Part shown: piece after piece, positions 33,886-44,126 of the stretch
How the letters are laid out: each line of letters opens with the position of its first letter
How positions within the stretch are numbered: the stretch's first letter is position 1
Made by a program: the position numbers and the translations under genes
Origin: Helichrysum umbraculigerum
Taxonomy: Eukaryota > Streptophyta > Magnoliopsida > Asterales > Asteraceae
Length of the DNA stretch: 64,000 nucleotides
NCBI GenBank assembly: GCA_949592205.1
Contig: CATIUR010000001.1
Coordinates: 65,056,559 to 65,120,558, forward strand
Direction of reading: 5' to 3'
The notes under the pieces: generated by a model
Databases searched by the model: none
What the model was told of the DNA's origin: nothing
The model's input: the letters and a program-made list of their open reading frames with translations, nothing else

Positions 33886-36691
33886 GAGGGACCCAAGCCA
33901 TTACGGTCTTGGTTTGTCCCTTATCATCAACAAACTTAAGCTCTTTAAAATAACCATTCTTCCCATCAGGAGCTTTGGTTACTTTCGAAGTAGCTTGAGT
34001 TTGTGGACGATCAGCCTTAAGAGGTGAATTTGAGGAGAACCTCTTAGGCACAAAAGTATGAGCTCTATTATGATAATTATAATTAAACTCATGTGATCGC
34101 GAAGTAGTGCCACTTTCATAATGACTATGGCCTCTACTTGGAGTTCTAAACCTCGACGGTGTCACATCCCTAGACTTATGGACATAATTATCACTTTGAG
34201 TATATGACCGTTTAGGTTTAGGTGGGGAGACACTATGCTTACCATCTCTTTTAAGAATGTTCACAGGTTTATTACCTAACTTAGGTTTGGTATCTAACCC
34301 GTCTACAGTCATATTAGAGTCGGTCTGTGTCTTTTCCTCAATCACAAGCTTATGTGGTGCTTCAGGCTTTTTGTTAGGACAACACGAAGCCACGTGTCCT
34401 TTTTGATGACATTTGAAACATGACATCTGCTTGCGTGATTTGCTCACTTTTGCTTTCTCATCCGGAGTCTTAGGCACTAAAGGTTTAAGCTGTTCCTTAT
34501 CAACTTTATCATTAATCTTAGCATCGTTAATCACTCCACCCGATACAAAATGTATTTTGGTGAACTGAGAAGCCTTGCTATTATCTAATGATACGTTCTT
34601 AATAACATCTTTCTGTGCCTCTGACTGTTCAGGTTTATCAGCTACTGAAATCTCAGGATTAACTTCAGTCATCTCAGAATCTTCAGGAATAGGAGTGTAA
34701 TTGGCATTAAAAGGTGGGGATACATCATTGTAACCTAACCCAGTCTTGTCCTTTACACTACGTTGAGCATCTAACATTTTATCCATTTGAGATGTCCTAT
34801 AGTTCTCAAGTTTACGGTTTTGCTCAATTAACCTTAAGTTAAGGTTCACTATTTCCTGATCCTTACTAGCAATCGTCTCATTTAAGTCTTTGATATTCAT
34901 ATAGAGACCATCTATGACAACAGATTTTTCACTTATGGTATCTCTAAGTTTTGTTCTATCCAACGCATCAGACTTAATTTTATCTTTTAAGACCTGTTTA
35001 TCATCACTTAATCTACGAACATCCATAATAGCTTGATCAAGTTCAGATCTAACAGTCTTATAAGATTCCTTATCCATATTTAATTGTGATGACAGATTAC
35101 TATTTGACACAGTTAAGACACTATTCTGAGACTGTAAATCAGTAACTAAGTAACAAACATCAGCAAGATTAAGAATATCTAAACATACCTTCTTCTTGTC
35201 AGTTTGTAATTCAGCCATACGTGCCACTAATTCTTCAGGACTCATATCTGGAGTTGAATCCATATATAGCACATCATCATCACTTGCCTTTTTTTCAGAC
35301 TCAGCCACCTCTACTCTCTGTTCCATGTCAGTGGGCATGTAGGACACTGATCCAGCAGTTGTTTCTTCGATCTCGGCCATCAAAGCTTCTTCAGAATGAG
35401 CTTGCCAATCATACGAGCCATCCAACTGCTTCACCACTAAGGCTTTGGAAGCAAGAGTACTTCCCGAACCTTGTTTTCCTTGTGCTTCTACTTTAGGTCT
35501 TTGGCATTCTCTAGCAAAATGACCAATACCCTGACAGTTAAAGCATCTGACCTTGGTTTTATCAAACCCTGATCTATTGCCCAACACCTTTCTACCAGTT
35601 TTCTTGAGGAAATTCTTCACCTTTCTAGATATCAACGCTAGTTGATCTTGAAGTTCCAGTTCCTCAAGATAATCAGAATCTATCTGCTCATAATCCTCAT
35701 CAAATAGAATAGGATCATTGATCTTTCTTTCTATGTAGTTCTCATATGATGCCACAAAGGAAGCAAGAACAGACAGTTGCTGTTCAGCAGATTTCACACT
35801 CATCGGCATCTTCTGATGCTCTTGAGGTGACTTCTCAGAATTCTTTCCCTTTGTCTCATCACCAGAGGAGGAAATAAAGCACAGATCTTCAGTGATCATC
35901 TCTCCATTTTCATTAGTATCACCAACTAACAGTGCAGTGGTCGAACTCGATGACGCAGTCGAAAGACTTGACTTTCCATGATACAGCCCAGGGTTCTGAA
36001 CCTGATCAGAATCACTATCTCTTGACTTCTTGGAGAAATCATAACCTTTCAGCTTGTCAATGACTTGCTCTAAGGTCATAGTAGAATACCTAGTTTCGTT
36101 ATCCTTAATCATAACACCATACATTTCCCATTTAGAAGGCAAACCCTCAAGGAACTTGTCGGTTTTAGATACTTCTTCTTCAAAAATTTCATGGTATTCT
36201 AATTCACTTAGCAGATGGTAGAATCGTGTAACATAGGCATCAAGATCTTCTCCTTTTAAAGCTTTAAACATAGTAAACTGCTTTTTAAGAAGACTCTTCT
36301 TGCCAGCTCTCACCTGTGGACTTCCCTCACCTCTTTTCTCTAAAGCTTCCCAGAGCGCTTTAGCAGTATGAAAAGACTTGAGTTGATGAGCAAGGGATTT
36401 AGGAAGACACATCTTTATGCAAGAATGTGATTTATTCTCATTTCTGTACGCTTCCTTCTCTTGATCACTCATGTTTGCATAGGTAAGAACTACAGTAGCA
36501 TTTTGAACAGTTTGAGTAGGTGGGGTGTATCCACTCTTGATACACATCCAGATAGACAGATCATGGAATCTACAGTAAGATTCAAATCTGTCCTTCCAAT
36601 TGTAGTAATCCTCGATTCTTAACAACTTAGGTGGAACGTTTGACTTTCCCACCTCGTGGTCCATTTCGATCATTCTACTTAAGTCAGACAT
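33875..36691 (-). CDS. Element A gag (938 aa)
   Basis: Starts at the ATG at 36691 (MSDLSRMIEMD), the first good Met after the leader. A UBN2/retrotran_gag-type region (residues about 25-240) includes KALWEALEK and FLEGLPSKW. A first CCHC knuckle CFNCQGIGHFAREC lies near 380 and a second CFKCHQKGHVASCC near 755. Between them is a long coiled coil (about 490-660). The tail ends AWVPLDN at 33875. The length and double knuckle are characteristic of Sirevirus-type gags. It should form the cytoplasmic virus-like particle and package the RNA. Confidence 0.95.
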   Translation of the reverse strand: MSDLSRMIEMDHEVGKSNVPPKLLRIEDYYNWKDRFESYCRFHDLSIWMCIKSGYTPPTQTVQNATVVLTYANMSDQEKEAYRNENKSHSCIKMCLPKSLAHQLKSFHTAKALWEALEKRGEGSPQVRAGKKSLLKKQFTMFKALKGEDLDAYVTRFYHLLSELEYHEIFEEEVSKTDKFLEGLPSKWEMYGVMIKDNETRYSTMTLEQVIDKLKGYDFSKKSRDSDSDQVQNPGLYHGKSSLSTASSSSTTALLVGDTNENGEMITEDLCFISSSGDETKGKNSEKSPQEHQKMPMSVKSAEQQLSVLASFVASYENYIERKINDPILFDEDYEQIDSDYLEELELQDQLALISRKVKNFLKKTGRKVLGNRSGFDKTKVRCFNCQGIGHFARECQRPKVEAQGKQGSGSTLASKALVVKQLDGSYDWQAHSEEALMAEIEETTAGSVSYMPTDMEQRVEVAESEKKASDDDVLYMDSTPDMSPEELVARMAELQTDKKKVCLDILNLADVCYLVTDLQSQNSVLTVSNSNLSSQLNMDKESYKTVRSELDQAIMDVRRLSDDKQVLKDKIKSDALDRTKLRDTISEKSVVIDGLYMNIKDLNETIASKDQEIVNLNLRLIEQNRKLENYRTSQMDKMLDAQRSVKDKTGLGYNDVSPPFNANYTPIPEDSEMTEVNPEISVADKPEQSEAQKDVIKNVSLDNSKASQFTKIHFVSGGVINDAKINDKVDKEQLKPLVPKTPDEKAKVSKSRKQMSCFKCHQKGHVASCCPNKKPEAPHKLVIEEKTQTDSNMTVDGLDTKPKLGNKPVNILKRDGKHSVSPPKPKRSYTQSDNYVHKSRDVTPSRFRTPSRGHSHYESGTTSRSHEFNYNYHNRAHTFVPKRFSSNSPLKADRPQTQATSKVTKAPDGKNGYFKELKFVDDKGQTKTVMAWVPLDN

Positions 36692-37137
36692 CTTAAAAAC
36701 GTAAAATTAAACTGTTTCAGCGAATTCAGAAATCTCAACTCGCAAGACTCAGCTCAACTCGCAATCTCAGCTCGACTCGCAGAATTTGTCGATTCGCAAG
36801 CCTCAGTTCGGATTGCTAAAAGATGTCGATTCGCAAGTGATGTCGATTCGCGAGAGATCTCGGTTCGACTTGCAAGCCTCAGTTCGACTCGCTAGTTCAA
36901 CTCGGTTCGCAGGCGACGCTGGAACCCTAATCTCGACTCGCGAAACGGCTGTTAAACCTGAAAAACGAATTTTAAGGTATTTTTACGAACGAAACTGAGA
37001 AATTCGACTGTAAACTAACCCTAAAACTTCCAGAGAATGATTTTGATCGTTAGTATTGCAATAATGCACGTAAAAACGACCCGAATCAAAAACGCAATAA
37101 ACTAAAACTCACGAACACACTCGTATCTAGCCCGAAA
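36692..37137 (-). promoter_or_regulatory. Element A leader with dense ACTCGC/TTCGCA words
   Basis: The 5' untranslated leader between PBS and gag. From 36716 to 36960 it holds about fifteen copies of a short word (AACTCGCAA, GATTCGCAAG, GACTCGCTA, TTCGCGAGA), many at roughly 20-bp spacing. The rest is AT-rich. Confidence 0.75.
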
Positions 37138-37149
37138 GCTCTGATACCA
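37138..37149 (-). other. Element A primer-binding site (tRNA-iMet)
   Basis: The coding strand reads TGGTATCAGAGC, two bases from the 5' LTR; the standard Copia match to the initiator Met tRNA 3' end. Confidence 0.97.
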
Positions 37150-37151
37150 GA

Positions 37152-37739
37152 TGTAAGTCCCCTAGTTTTAGGATCGATAACTTCGTTATCTGTAGTATTA
37201 AGGTGCGGAATCCCTCAATACGGTGTTATTTTACTAACAACGAATATGTTCGTATTGCGTTTTAACTAGACTTAGCTTTAAACAACGAATCGTCAAAGCC
37301 TAGCCTTAGGTTATGTTTTTCTCTGGTTTGTTGAATTCGCAGCAATTGAAATCAGAATGCAAAAGTTATTTTCAGTGTTAACGATTTTACAAAGAAAAAT
37401 CGTTTAAATATTCTGTCTCGGCTCGGCTCGCATGGGCCAGCAAGTTAAGCCCAACTCGCCTTGCAGCCCAAGCCCATTACCAAGCTCGATTCGCTACTGA
37501 CTTCCACGAATTCAGTTCTCATCTCGGCTCGTTAATCTCGCGACCTGAGAACTCGACTCGCACAGAATGTATTTATTTCGTATTTAATAATTCGTCTAAC
37601 TTAACACAATAATATGTTTAACGAATATTACTAACAAAACAAATATTTATTTACAAATCTAAACCAATATACAAACGTAATAATAATTACACTAGTCCTA
37701 TATCAAGCTAGATCTGTTGTCACAATCTATGTCTCAACA
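37152..37739 (-). mobile_element. Element A 5' LTR
   Basis: 588 bp, no difference from 23096-23683 seen by eye. Followed by the target duplication AAATT. The word cluster lies at 37415-37571. Confidence 0.97.
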
Positions 37740-37744
37740 AAATT

Positions 37745-38498
37745 TATTCAGAATATCCTGCACATACTTTCCTTGGTTAATAAAGATTCCATCTGACTTC
37801 TGTTTAACCTGCAATCCTAAAAAGAAAGTGAGTTCACCCATGGAACTCATCTTGAATTTCTTATGCATTAAACTCTCAAACTCTCTGCACAATGAGTCCC
37901 TAGTTGAACCAAAAATAATATCATCAACATAAACCTGTACCAACAATATATCTCTCTGAACCCTCTTGGTAAACAAAGTCTTGTCAATAGTACCTCTCTT
38001 GAATCCATTCTTGAGAAGATGCCATAGTTCAGATTCAGATACAGTAGCTTTAGAAATGAGACAGTTAACATTTTGAGATTCCATCTTGTTTAAATCACTA
38101 CAGTATACATTATCCTTTCTTGGAACTCTCATTAAAATCTTATCTTCAGGTATTTTGAGTTTTTCAGAAAGTATAAGGCATTCTGTGTCAGTGAAATATA
38201 CAGGATTTTGCTTATCTGTGATTTGACTCACACTAAGCAAATTGTATCTCAATTGCTCAACATAATAAACATCATTGAAAGTGAGCTTACTGCTTTTTAC
38301 CTTACCTTTACCTGTGATTTTACCTCCTTTAGGATTGCTTCCAAATGCTACATCTCCTCCATCAAACTCTTTAAAGTCCTGTAGCTTTTTCCTGTCTCCA
38401 GTCATGTGTCTTGAACAGCCAGAATCAATATGCCATAAGCTTGGTGGCTTGCCCTGCACATATATGAGAAAAACAATTAGTTTTTCTTGGGAACCCAA
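37745..38498 (-). pseudogene. Element B pol remnant: protease, pre-integrase and RT C-terminus fused
   Basis: Starts with protease HIDSGCSRHMTGD and a pre-integrase domain, but at about 38030 the frame runs from SELWH straight into LLKNGFKRGTIDKTLF, an RT segment that normally lies hundreds of residues later. The whole integrase core and the RT N-terminus are gone, cleanly and in frame. VQVYVDDIIFGST and SMGELTFFLGLQV follow, then element A interrupts at GKYVQDILNK. B therefore cannot integrate by itself. The frame is offset from gag, with an acceptor-like ATATGTGCAG/G at 38457-38462. Confidence 0.9.
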
Positions 38499-41113
38499 AC
38501 CAATTTGGCTTTGGGTTTCCCATGAGCACCTTTGACATCAACCCTTTTGACAGTGATTGATCTCAGTGCTGCATTGGTTTTGGACACTTCAGATTTACAC
38601 TCATTTTTATGTCTCCAAAAACAATCAATTTTTGACCTAACAGGGGCAATAAGCTTAACAGTGGTCACTTTCAAATTGGTATTGATAAGCCTGGCAGTGG
38701 TAGCTCTACTTGGTGTAAACATTCTTTTGGAATGCTTAACACTAGCAGAGGTAGCATGCCTAGCAGTGGCCAAGCCTTCCCCTGTTCTGTTCATGCCTCT
38801 GTTAGCCTTATATAGTGGCACTGCTGCATCATTAACAGTGGTTGCAGCCTTGCCTCTGTTTGGCTTGTTTTTCAACAATGGACTTGTACCTCTGTTCCTA
38901 TTATTATTAGGATTGAAGTAGCAGTCCTGTTGAGTATGGTTGTACCTGCCACATATATAACATGCCTTTCTTTTCATACATTCAAACCCATTACCCAACC
39001 TTTGTGAAACCAATTGGTTCCAATTTCTCTGATTACCCCTGGAAATGGATCTATTTGCATTATTTGCAGAAATTAAATCAGACCTGTTTGATTTACATGC
39101 ACACTTTTCACATTCAGATTTATCTTTTGACTTATCTTTTGATTCAGGATTAACTCTTTTGTGCACATAACCTAGACCAGATCTAGATTTATTGGATTTT
39201 CTAACTTGATCTAACTGAGCCTTTGCTTTCTCAACAAACATCTTTTTACCCTCTTCTAGTTTAGTACTATTTAGTTCAGAAACTAGACCAGTAATAGGCT
39301 TAACACAATCATCCACAGAATTACCACTAGATGAGCTATCACTATCACTCTCATCTTCCTCAGTCCAATCAGATACCTCAACTTTATCAAAATTCACATT
39401 ATCAGCACAATTAACAACTGGATCTACCTTTTTAACCTCCTCAGACACACCTACCTTAAGTTTTTCTAAGTCAAACTCAAGCTTAGATGGGAAGTAAGTA
39501 TGATTATAAGGTGGGGGTACAACATTAAGGTTGTAACCTAATCCAAGTTTTAATTTATCATGAATTTGAGACTTGATTAAGTTTTGAACACCTTTTGAAG
39601 CATTTTCCAATTCATCAACTTTCAATTTTATTGACTCTTTATCAGAAATTGCCTCAGCCAACTTTGCACTAAGCATATCAACTTTTGTTTGTAAAGCTTT
39701 CTTTTCCCAATTCAGATATTTAATATCTAAGTGAAATTGTGATTCATTCTTTTCAAAAGCTTTTATCTGTCTTTCTAAGTTTTCAATGGCTAAAGTTGAA
39801 TGTTGACTCTTTTCCACACAAGCTTTTAATTCATTACACACAACCAGATTATGATCCCTATAAAATTTAACCATTTTCTTACATGCAGGAGAACATAATT
39901 TAGATTGTACCTCATATGGAATGTCTGAAGGCTCTGGTTCTTCTGTGACAGCCATCAAAGCTTGATTCTGAACTACAAGCTCTTCTTGGTCACTCCAGTC
40001 AAATCCTCCCATCCCATCTTGTGCAACCAATGAATCAGAAGTGGTGTTCTGAACAGGTACCAATCTTCTTTGTGGAGCAGAACTATTTCTCATAATACCA
40101 TTCTGAGATCCTCCAGCCTGTGTGCTCTTGCATTCTCTAGTAAAGTGTCCCATCTTGTGACAGTTGAAGCACTCCACCTTGCTCTTGTCAAATCCAGCTA
40201 CACCATCTCTCTTGTAAGTGAAGTTTCTGTTCCCAGACCTCTGCATAAACCTTTTTGCCCGGATAGTAATCATAGCCATCTGCCATCTCAAATCCATCTC
40301 TTCAAGATCTTCTTCATTAACCTGTTCCAAATCCTCTGTTGTTAATGATGAATTAACATGACTCGCAAAGAAGGCTTCCAAGATATTATCATTAGCACCA
40401 GATGTGCTACAGCTACCAGATTCACCAACAGACACAAAAGCAGCATTGTTAGAGCTACTATTGGACTGTTTCAGAGCAATCACCTCAGGCTCAAAGTTCC
40501 TCAGATCATTGTATAGATCTTCAATCTCCTTTTCTTCAAGATCTGCACTTTGTCTAAGTCCCACAGTATACATATTCCAATCTGTGCCTAATGATCTTAG
40601 AAACTTCCTATTCAAATCATCTTTATCAACCTTAACATTGTGATTCTCAAGATCACCCACAAGCTTTTGAAATCTATCAAAAGTCTGAGTCAGAGTTTCA
40701 GACTTTACACCTGCAAAGTTTTCAAACTGTTGTTTGAGAAGAGATCTCTTATTCTTCTTGGTGTTATCATTACCACCAAATCTCTTAACAATTGCTTGCA
40801 TAAGAACCTGAGCATCTTCACAGTTTTCAAACTTCCTTTGATACTCATTAGGAATAGACAAAAGTAGAGTACTTAATGCCTTCCACTCTGTTGCTCTTTC
40901 TTTTCTCTCTGCATCAGTCTTTGGTGGTGGTCTTTCTTCCTTTTTACCATCTGCATCCTTAGTATAAACTGGTCCATTAGTAACCACCTCCCACATCATA
41001 TAATCAGTCAGCAACATGTATTGTCTAATCCTAGTCTGCCATAGCTCAAACTCATCGGGTTTGAGCATGGGGATTTTTGTAGCTTGAATACCTTCCATTG
41101 TTTCAGTAGACAT
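38477..41113 (-). CDS. Element B gag (878 aa)
   Basis: Met at 41113 (MSTETMEGIQA). Retrotran gag region with EWKALSTLLLSIPNEYQRKF and RSLGTDWNMYTVGLRQ; knuckle CFNCHKMGHFTREC near residue 314; coiled coil about 430-500; second knuckle CYICGRYNHTQQDC near 716. The Thr/Ala-rich tail near 38640-38850 is encoded by several copies of the element's AACAGTGGC word. Intact ORF ending LVWVPKKN. Confidence 0.92.
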   Translation of the reverse strand: MSTETMEGIQATKIPMLKPDEFELWQTRIRQYMLLTDYMMWEVVTNGPVYTKDADGKKEERPPPKTDAERKERATEWKALSTLLLSIPNEYQRKFENCEDAQVLMQAIVKRFGGNDNTKKNKRSLLKQQFENFAGVKSETLTQTFDRFQKLVGDLENHNVKVDKDDLNRKFLRSLGTDWNMYTVGLRQSADLEEKEIEDLYNDLRNFEPEVIALKQSNSSSNNAAFVSVGESGSCSTSGANDNILEAFFASHVNSSLTTEDLEQVNEEDLEEMDLRWQMAMITIRAKRFMQRSGNRNFTYKRDGVAGFDKSKVECFNCHKMGHFTRECKSTQAGGSQNGIMRNSSAPQRRLVPVQNTTSDSLVAQDGMGGFDWSDQEELVVQNQALMAVTEEPEPSDIPYEVQSKLCSPACKKMVKFYRDHNLVVCNELKACVEKSQHSTLAIENLERQIKAFEKNESQFHLDIKYLNWEKKALQTKVDMLSAKLAEAISDKESIKLKVDELENASKGVQNLIKSQIHDKLKLGLGYNLNVVPPPYNHTYFPSKLEFDLEKLKVGVSEEVKKVDPVVNCADNVNFDKVEVSDWTEEDESDSDSSSSGNSVDDCVKPITGLVSELNSTKLEEGKKMFVEKAKAQLDQVRKSNKSRSGLGYVHKRVNPESKDKSKDKSECEKCACKSNRSDLISANNANRSISRGNQRNWNQLVSQRLGNGFECMKRKACYICGRYNHTQQDCYFNPNNNRNRGTSPLLKNKPNRGKAATTVNDAAVPLYKANRGMNRTGEGLATARHATSASVKHSKRMFTPSRATTARLINTNLKVTTVKLIAPVRSKIDCFWRHKNECKSEVSKTNAALRSITVKRVDVKGAHGKPKAKLVWVPKKN

Positions 41114-41176
41114 GTTGTTGTTTGTTGAAAAAGCTGCAAAATTTAATTACCTTCTTCAAGATCAAAGTAATACCAA

Positions 41177-41188
41177 GCTCTGATACCA
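41177..41188 (-). other. Element B primer-binding site (tRNA-iMet)
   Basis: TGGTATCAGAGC on the coding strand, two bases from the LTR at 41191. Confidence 0.97.
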
Positions 41189-41190
41189 CT

Positions 41191-41738
41191 TGATGATCCC
41201 AGCTAGAGATCTTAGTATGTATTACTTTGATTGATTATTAATAAGCTTGCGGAATAGTTTATTAATAACTTGAAGAACAAACTTGTATATAACAGAATAT
41301 CTAACCAAAAGCTTCAATATTATTAACAATAATACGAACACACAATTTGTGTTAGGGTTTACAACCTTGAAGCTAATAACTAGAATGAATTCGTCACCCT
41401 CTAGGGTTTTACAGGATCTCTATTTATAACATATAGAGTCCTTTACAGAATCAAACTATTATGGAATCATATCTATTCCATAATTCTCTCTATTCAACTA
41501 TATCTAACCAACAGTGGTTATCTATATCACTAACAGGGGTAGTACTCGTATATTATCAACAGTGGTTGAGTACTTAATACAAAATACAAACTACACACTA
41601 ACAGTGGCACTGTTAGACAAACTACTTGACAGCGGCAGCTACTAACTAGCAGTGGCAACTACTAACAGTGGTAGTACTTCTAACAGCGGCACAATACTTG
41701 TATTCTGAGCAAATCTAGCAGTGTCTCAATTCTCAACA
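41191..41738 (-). mobile_element. Element B 5' LTR
   Basis: 548 bp; differs from the left copy at CTCAATTCTC versus CTCAGTTCTC near the end. TATAAA (minus) at 41423-41428; word cluster 41511-41726. Followed by the target duplication TAGAG. Confidence 0.97.
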
Positions 41739-41743
41739 TAGAG

Positions 41744-42195
41744 CCGGTCTCTAATCCCTCAAACCAAGTCAAAGCGTAGTGAGTAAGCGAATAGGAGAAC
41801 AGGTATAGACGGACTATATCCTGATCAACCCCGTTCTGCTTGTACGAGTTGGTAGTCTGAATGAATCGGTTGATGTGGGCGTTAGAATCGTCATGGGGTA
41901 AACCATGGAATTGGTAGAATTCCTTGATAAGCTGAACGATATGATGTTTAAGCTCGAAGGACGCGCCGTCGATGACCGGATAGCTGATGGGTCCACCTCG
42001 ACCTTCAATTGATGGTTTAGTGTTGTCGGCAAGCGTGACACGTGCAGCCATCGGTTGTCGGTTGTGGAAGCGTTTCTCCTTGCGGATCGTTCGGATGATC
42101 GTCTCAGGATCGGGTACGAAAGTGAGAGAATCGAATCCGGATGATCGGGTCAAATGTCGTTGTGTGTTGTGGGAAGGAATTTTCGAATGGAACAA
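41744..42195 (-). pseudogene. Element C gag, N-terminal part
   Basis: Starts near the ATG at 42195, 83 bases inside the PBS. SYPVIDGASFELKHHIVQL, EFYQFHGLPHDDSNAHI and YALTWFEGLE are the Ty3 gag (retrotrans_gag) pattern of Athila/Tat elements. Reads in frame through the TAGAG duplication into 17239, showing that B landed in an open gag frame. Translation past 41739 enters the LTR of B. Confidence 0.85.
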
Positions 42196-42278
42196 GGAAA
42201 AAGGAAAAATCTAAATTAAACTACGGGGTACTAGAAAGAAAAATTCGTCTGGAACGTCTTCAGATCTTACGGCTGACT

Positions 42279-42295
42279 CCCCGGCAGCGGCGCCA
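42279..42295 (-). other. Element C primer-binding site (tRNA-Asp type)
   Basis: The coding strand reads TGGCGCCGCTGCCGGGG, close to the plant tRNA-Asp 3' end used by Athila/Tat elements, six bases from the LTR. Confidence 0.85.
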
Positions 42296-42301
42296 AAAAC
42301 T

Positions 42302-43074
42302 TGACGCCAGTCGAACGGTCGTTCTTTAGGAATCGCTTCCTGTCGTTGCGAGTCTCCCGCTTGGCTGGGTCATTGGGTTTTAAAATTTGTATTTGCGGGG
42401 CCTAAGTATACCTAGTTACTATTGGTGTATAGCAGCAAGGATGACCTAGGGTCGTTCTCTAAGTCAGTGTATTATGGATCGTGGACGAAACAGGCGTATT
42501 TATCAATCTAGCGGGTTTTTAAAAGATTTGATTGGTGGTTTGTTTTTGGTTTTTTTATTCTTATTCAGAAAATTTAAATTAAAGCAGTTAAAATAAATGT
42601 AGATAGCAGATAATCTAGAGAGGGTGTTTGCTATGATTTCGGTAGCCTTATTGATTGGAATGATGTATGATGTATGAAAACGTGTTCTAAAGGTTTGTAT
42701 TTTATTTTTTTAGGTATCTGTGAAGTAAGCACTAGCCCTCTACTGATAGAGTTCTCGATCAGTATGTCATTGAGCGACTAGGCTATCCTGATTCTGATCG
42801 GAGTAGTTTATCTAGCCCACAACACTAACCGGTGAAGGTATAGTGACCCTTATCTGGGATGAAACCCTGGGTGCATGAATAAGGCGACAAACCAACTCGA
42901 TGTCCGACCTTTCTTAACCCCACAATAATATCTAATCTAAATAAAGCATTTAAGACCAAGTTTATAGAGTGTGCTTGATTACTTTCTATCGATGGTTTGG
43001 TGAGTCTGGGTGTTGAGTCATGACTCGTGATTCACATAGACCGATAACAACGAATCTTTCCGTGATTACTACAC
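42302..43074 (-). mobile_element. Element C 5' LTR, first part
   Basis: Matches 9010-9782 by eye. Interrupted by element D at 43075, leaving TACAC (43070-43074) as target duplication; continues at 54770. Confidence 0.9.
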
Positions 43075-44113
43075 TGAGAGTCCCGTAATCACTATTAATT
43101 AGTGATTTGGAATCGCAAAGTGTAAAGTTTAATTGTAAAAGGGGGGTTTGAATACAATTAAAAACTTTTTCTGATTTTAACTAAGTTAATTGAAAGTTCT
43201 TAATCGTTATAACAGAAACAGAGTATATCAGATAACGTATATGACAATATCAAAGAACAATGTAATAGTAGCTGAAATAGTGAATTGTATTGATCATAAA
43301 ATTCACAAGTGTTGAATGTGGAATGGATTAACCAAAGTTAATCCAATTCAAACACTTAGCTAAACTATTACAATCGAGATGAACAACAGTGGACAAACAC
43401 GCTGACTGTTCACTCTATGAATCGCTAAATCGTGCTTAGACAAACTACTCACTGACACACAAGTGATTAACACGAATTGAACGACTAGACTCAACAGTAC
43501 AAAACACTGAACTATTTATACTACAAGAGTTCCTAAAATATCGCCTACAAAGTAGGATCTTGGAAGGACACGTGTTGCTGCTTGATTGGTTTGAACTCTG
43601 ATGAACCGACATTCTGCTGGTCCCAATTCTGTTACCGCAAATATCTCGTTACCTTAAAACCAATCACTTGCTACCACGTAATCTTTCGGACATACTTCGA
43701 ACTAGAACACTCTTGCTGATGTATAGATAAGTACAGTACTTTTTAGTACTTGATGATTGAGAGGCTTTATTGAATAGTCCCTGAAGATGCAGCAATCCTC
43801 CTCACTCACTGCGAGCTAACATGCTCTTGTAGAATGAATTGAACTAAAGATATTCAGTGACTAGCTGTTATTCTGGCAGTGACTTTTTCCTTTATTGATT
43901 TGAAGAAGTAAGGCTCTCGCTGACGTTGATCAGCGACACACCAAGTTGAGCTTTAAATCTTCGTCAGCATATTAAGCGGAATGAATGACGATCAGCGAAA
44001 CCTATCATTAGCAACAGCAGCTTCGATACAATCCATTTCTTCATCGAGTAGTGAACAGTTGAGTTGGTCAGCGACCAGTGACTTCATCATGGTCAGCGAC
44101 TAGTGACTCAACA
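43075..44113 (-). mobile_element. Element D 3' LTR with TCAGCGAC/CAGTGAC words
   Basis: 1039 bp. Minus-strand TATAAATAG at about 43513-43520. Upstream (43795-44110) the words CAGTGAC, TCAGCGAC and GATCAGCGA recur, ending in GGTCAGCGACCAGTGACTTC-like doublets. The right LTR has the same at 54448-54762. Confidence 0.95.
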
Positions 44114-44126
44114 ATCTCCCCCTAAG
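44114..44126 (-). other. Element D polypurine tract
   Basis: ATCTCCCCCTAAG on the plus strand directly after the LTR. Confidence 0.85.

Larger units (their letters stand above)
23096..37739 (-). mobile_element. Element A: complete, very young Sirevirus-like Ty1/Copia
   Basis: Two 588-bp LTRs (TGTAAGTCCC...TCTCAACA) in which I see no difference. Target duplication AAATT at 23091-23095 and 37740-37744. PBS for initiator Met tRNA at the right, PPT at the left. 14,644 bp in total: gag (938 aa), pol (1147 aa) and a six-exon accessory gene before the 3' LTR. All catalytic residues of protease, integrase, RT and RNase H are present. It is inserted in the RT/RNase H linker of element B, so it is younger than B. 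It could be autonomous. Confidence 0.97.
17240..41738 (-). mobile_element. Element B: Sirevirus-like Ty1/Copia, integrase-deleted
   Basis: Both LTRs are 548 bp (TGATGATCCC...CTCAACA), with one difference noted by eye. The 5-bp target duplication TAGAG is at 17235-17239 and 41739-41743. The PBS (initiator Met tRNA) is by the right LTR and the PPT by the left, so the element is minus-strand. Without element A it is about 9.85 kb. Gene order is gag, truncated pol, RNase H, then a very large extra ORF before the 3' LTR. A long gag with two zinc knuckles, YVDDIIFG in RT and an ORF after RNase H point to the Sirevirus lineage. Inserted in the gag of element C. Confidence 0.95.
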
